From: Acutalibacter sp.
GTDB lineage: Bacteria > Bacillota > Clostridia > Oscillospirales > Acutalibacteraceae
DNA: 5,817 nt
Assembly (NCBI GenBank): GCA_022801475.1
Contig: JAAWSH010000117.1
Span: 1 to 5,817 of the forward strand
Direction of reading: 5' to 3'
The position numbers and the translations under genes were made by a program. Of the stretch, positions 5,579 to 5,817 are shown piece by piece; position 1 is the stretch's first letter, and every line of letters starts with the position of its first letter. The notes under the pieces are model-generated. The model was not told the origin of the DNA. It ran no database searches and saw only the letters and a list, made by a program, of their open reading frames with translations.

Positions 5579-5584
5579 AGGAGG
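5579..5584 (+). promoter_or_regulatory. Ribosome binding site that fixes the rpsE TTG start
   Basis: AGGAGG lies nine bases before TTG at 5594. No ATG or GTG is in frame between this site and the conserved S5 sequence; the next in-frame candidates are GTG and ATG at codons 12 and 14, much too far away. This supports TTG as the real start. Confidence 0.85.
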
Positions 5585-5593
5585 AATAAAGTT

Positions 5594-5817
5594 TTGGCTA
5601 GTGATAGGAATTTTGATCCCAACGGCGTGGAAATGCAAGAGCGCGTGGTAGCCATTAACCGTGTTTCTAAAACTGTCAAGGGCGGCCGCGTAATGAAATT
5701 TTCCGCCCTGGTAGTGGTAGGCGACGGAAATGGCACAGTGGGCTTTGGCATTGGTAAAGCCGCCGAGGTGCCCGACGCCATCCGCAAGGGCATTGAGGAC
5801 GCCAAGAAGAACCTGTA
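5594..5817 (+). CDS. rpsE: 30S ribosomal protein S5, 3' truncated by the window edge
   Basis: S5 sits at the mRNA entry tunnel of the 30S subunit with S3 and S4 and affects decoding accuracy. The first 74 codons plus two bases are present, about 45 % of the usual length of roughly 165 residues; the cut is the window edge, not a mutation. The visible part is the N-terminal double-stranded-RNA-binding-like domain: [18 protein letters not shown] (15-32), [21 protein letters not shown] (two adjoining motifs in 36-56) and [17 protein letters not shown] (58-74). The start codon is TTG (5594), so searches limited to ATG starts would miss the gene or shorten it. Expected next genes are rpmD, rplO and secY. 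Confidence 0.96.
   Translation, partial: MASDRNFDPNGVEMQERVVAINRVSKTVKGGRVMKFSALVVVGDGNGTVGFGIGKAAEVPDAIRKGIEDAKKNL

Overview
The window is a stretch of the bacterial S10-spc ribosomal protein gene cluster, read entirely on the + strand. Fourteen genes lie in the canonical order rpsS, rplV, rpsC, rplP, rpmC, rpsQ, rplN, rplX, rplE, rpsN, rpsH, rplF, rplR, rpsE. The first gene starts at base 1, so its ribosome binding site is outside the window. The last gene is cut by the right edge. Together these genes encode 30S and 50S subunit proteins that bind rRNA co-transcriptionally.

The organism looks like a moderately GC-rich member of the Firmicutes, class Clostridia, probably the Oscillospiraceae/Ruminococcaceae side. 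The reasons are: strong AGGAGG-type ribosome binding sites and several GTG/TTG starts; a short 61-residue zinc-type S14; an L24 with a CxxC...CxxC zinc-ribbon tail; and an S3 with a long Arg/Asp/Gly-rich C-terminal tail. The genus cannot be fixed from the sequence alone.

Layout: bases 1-3806 (rpsS to rpsN) are tightly packed, with gaps of at most 46 bases and two stop/start overlaps (rpsC/rplP and rplP/rpmC). rpsH follows after 69 bases and rplF after another 19. Then 376 non-coding bases (4840-5215) separate rplF from rplR, a junction that is normally only a few tens of bases. This spacer is much more A+T-rich than the genes: hand counts give about 35-38 % GC in two 60-base lines against 63 % in one rplN line. 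It is packed with inverted repeats, many built on the same AAAAGTTTT/AAAACTTTT core. The best explanation is a dispersed, palindromic repeat element (MITE- or REP-like, possibly composite) inserted inside the operon; a regulatory or RNA-processing role is possible but not shown. rplR and the start of rpsE follow with normal operon spacing.

I see no tRNA, rRNA, CRISPR, transposase gene or defence system, and no convincing promoter or U-tract terminator. The coding part is ordinary conserved housekeeping sequence. The spacer is the one part that the gene content does not explain.
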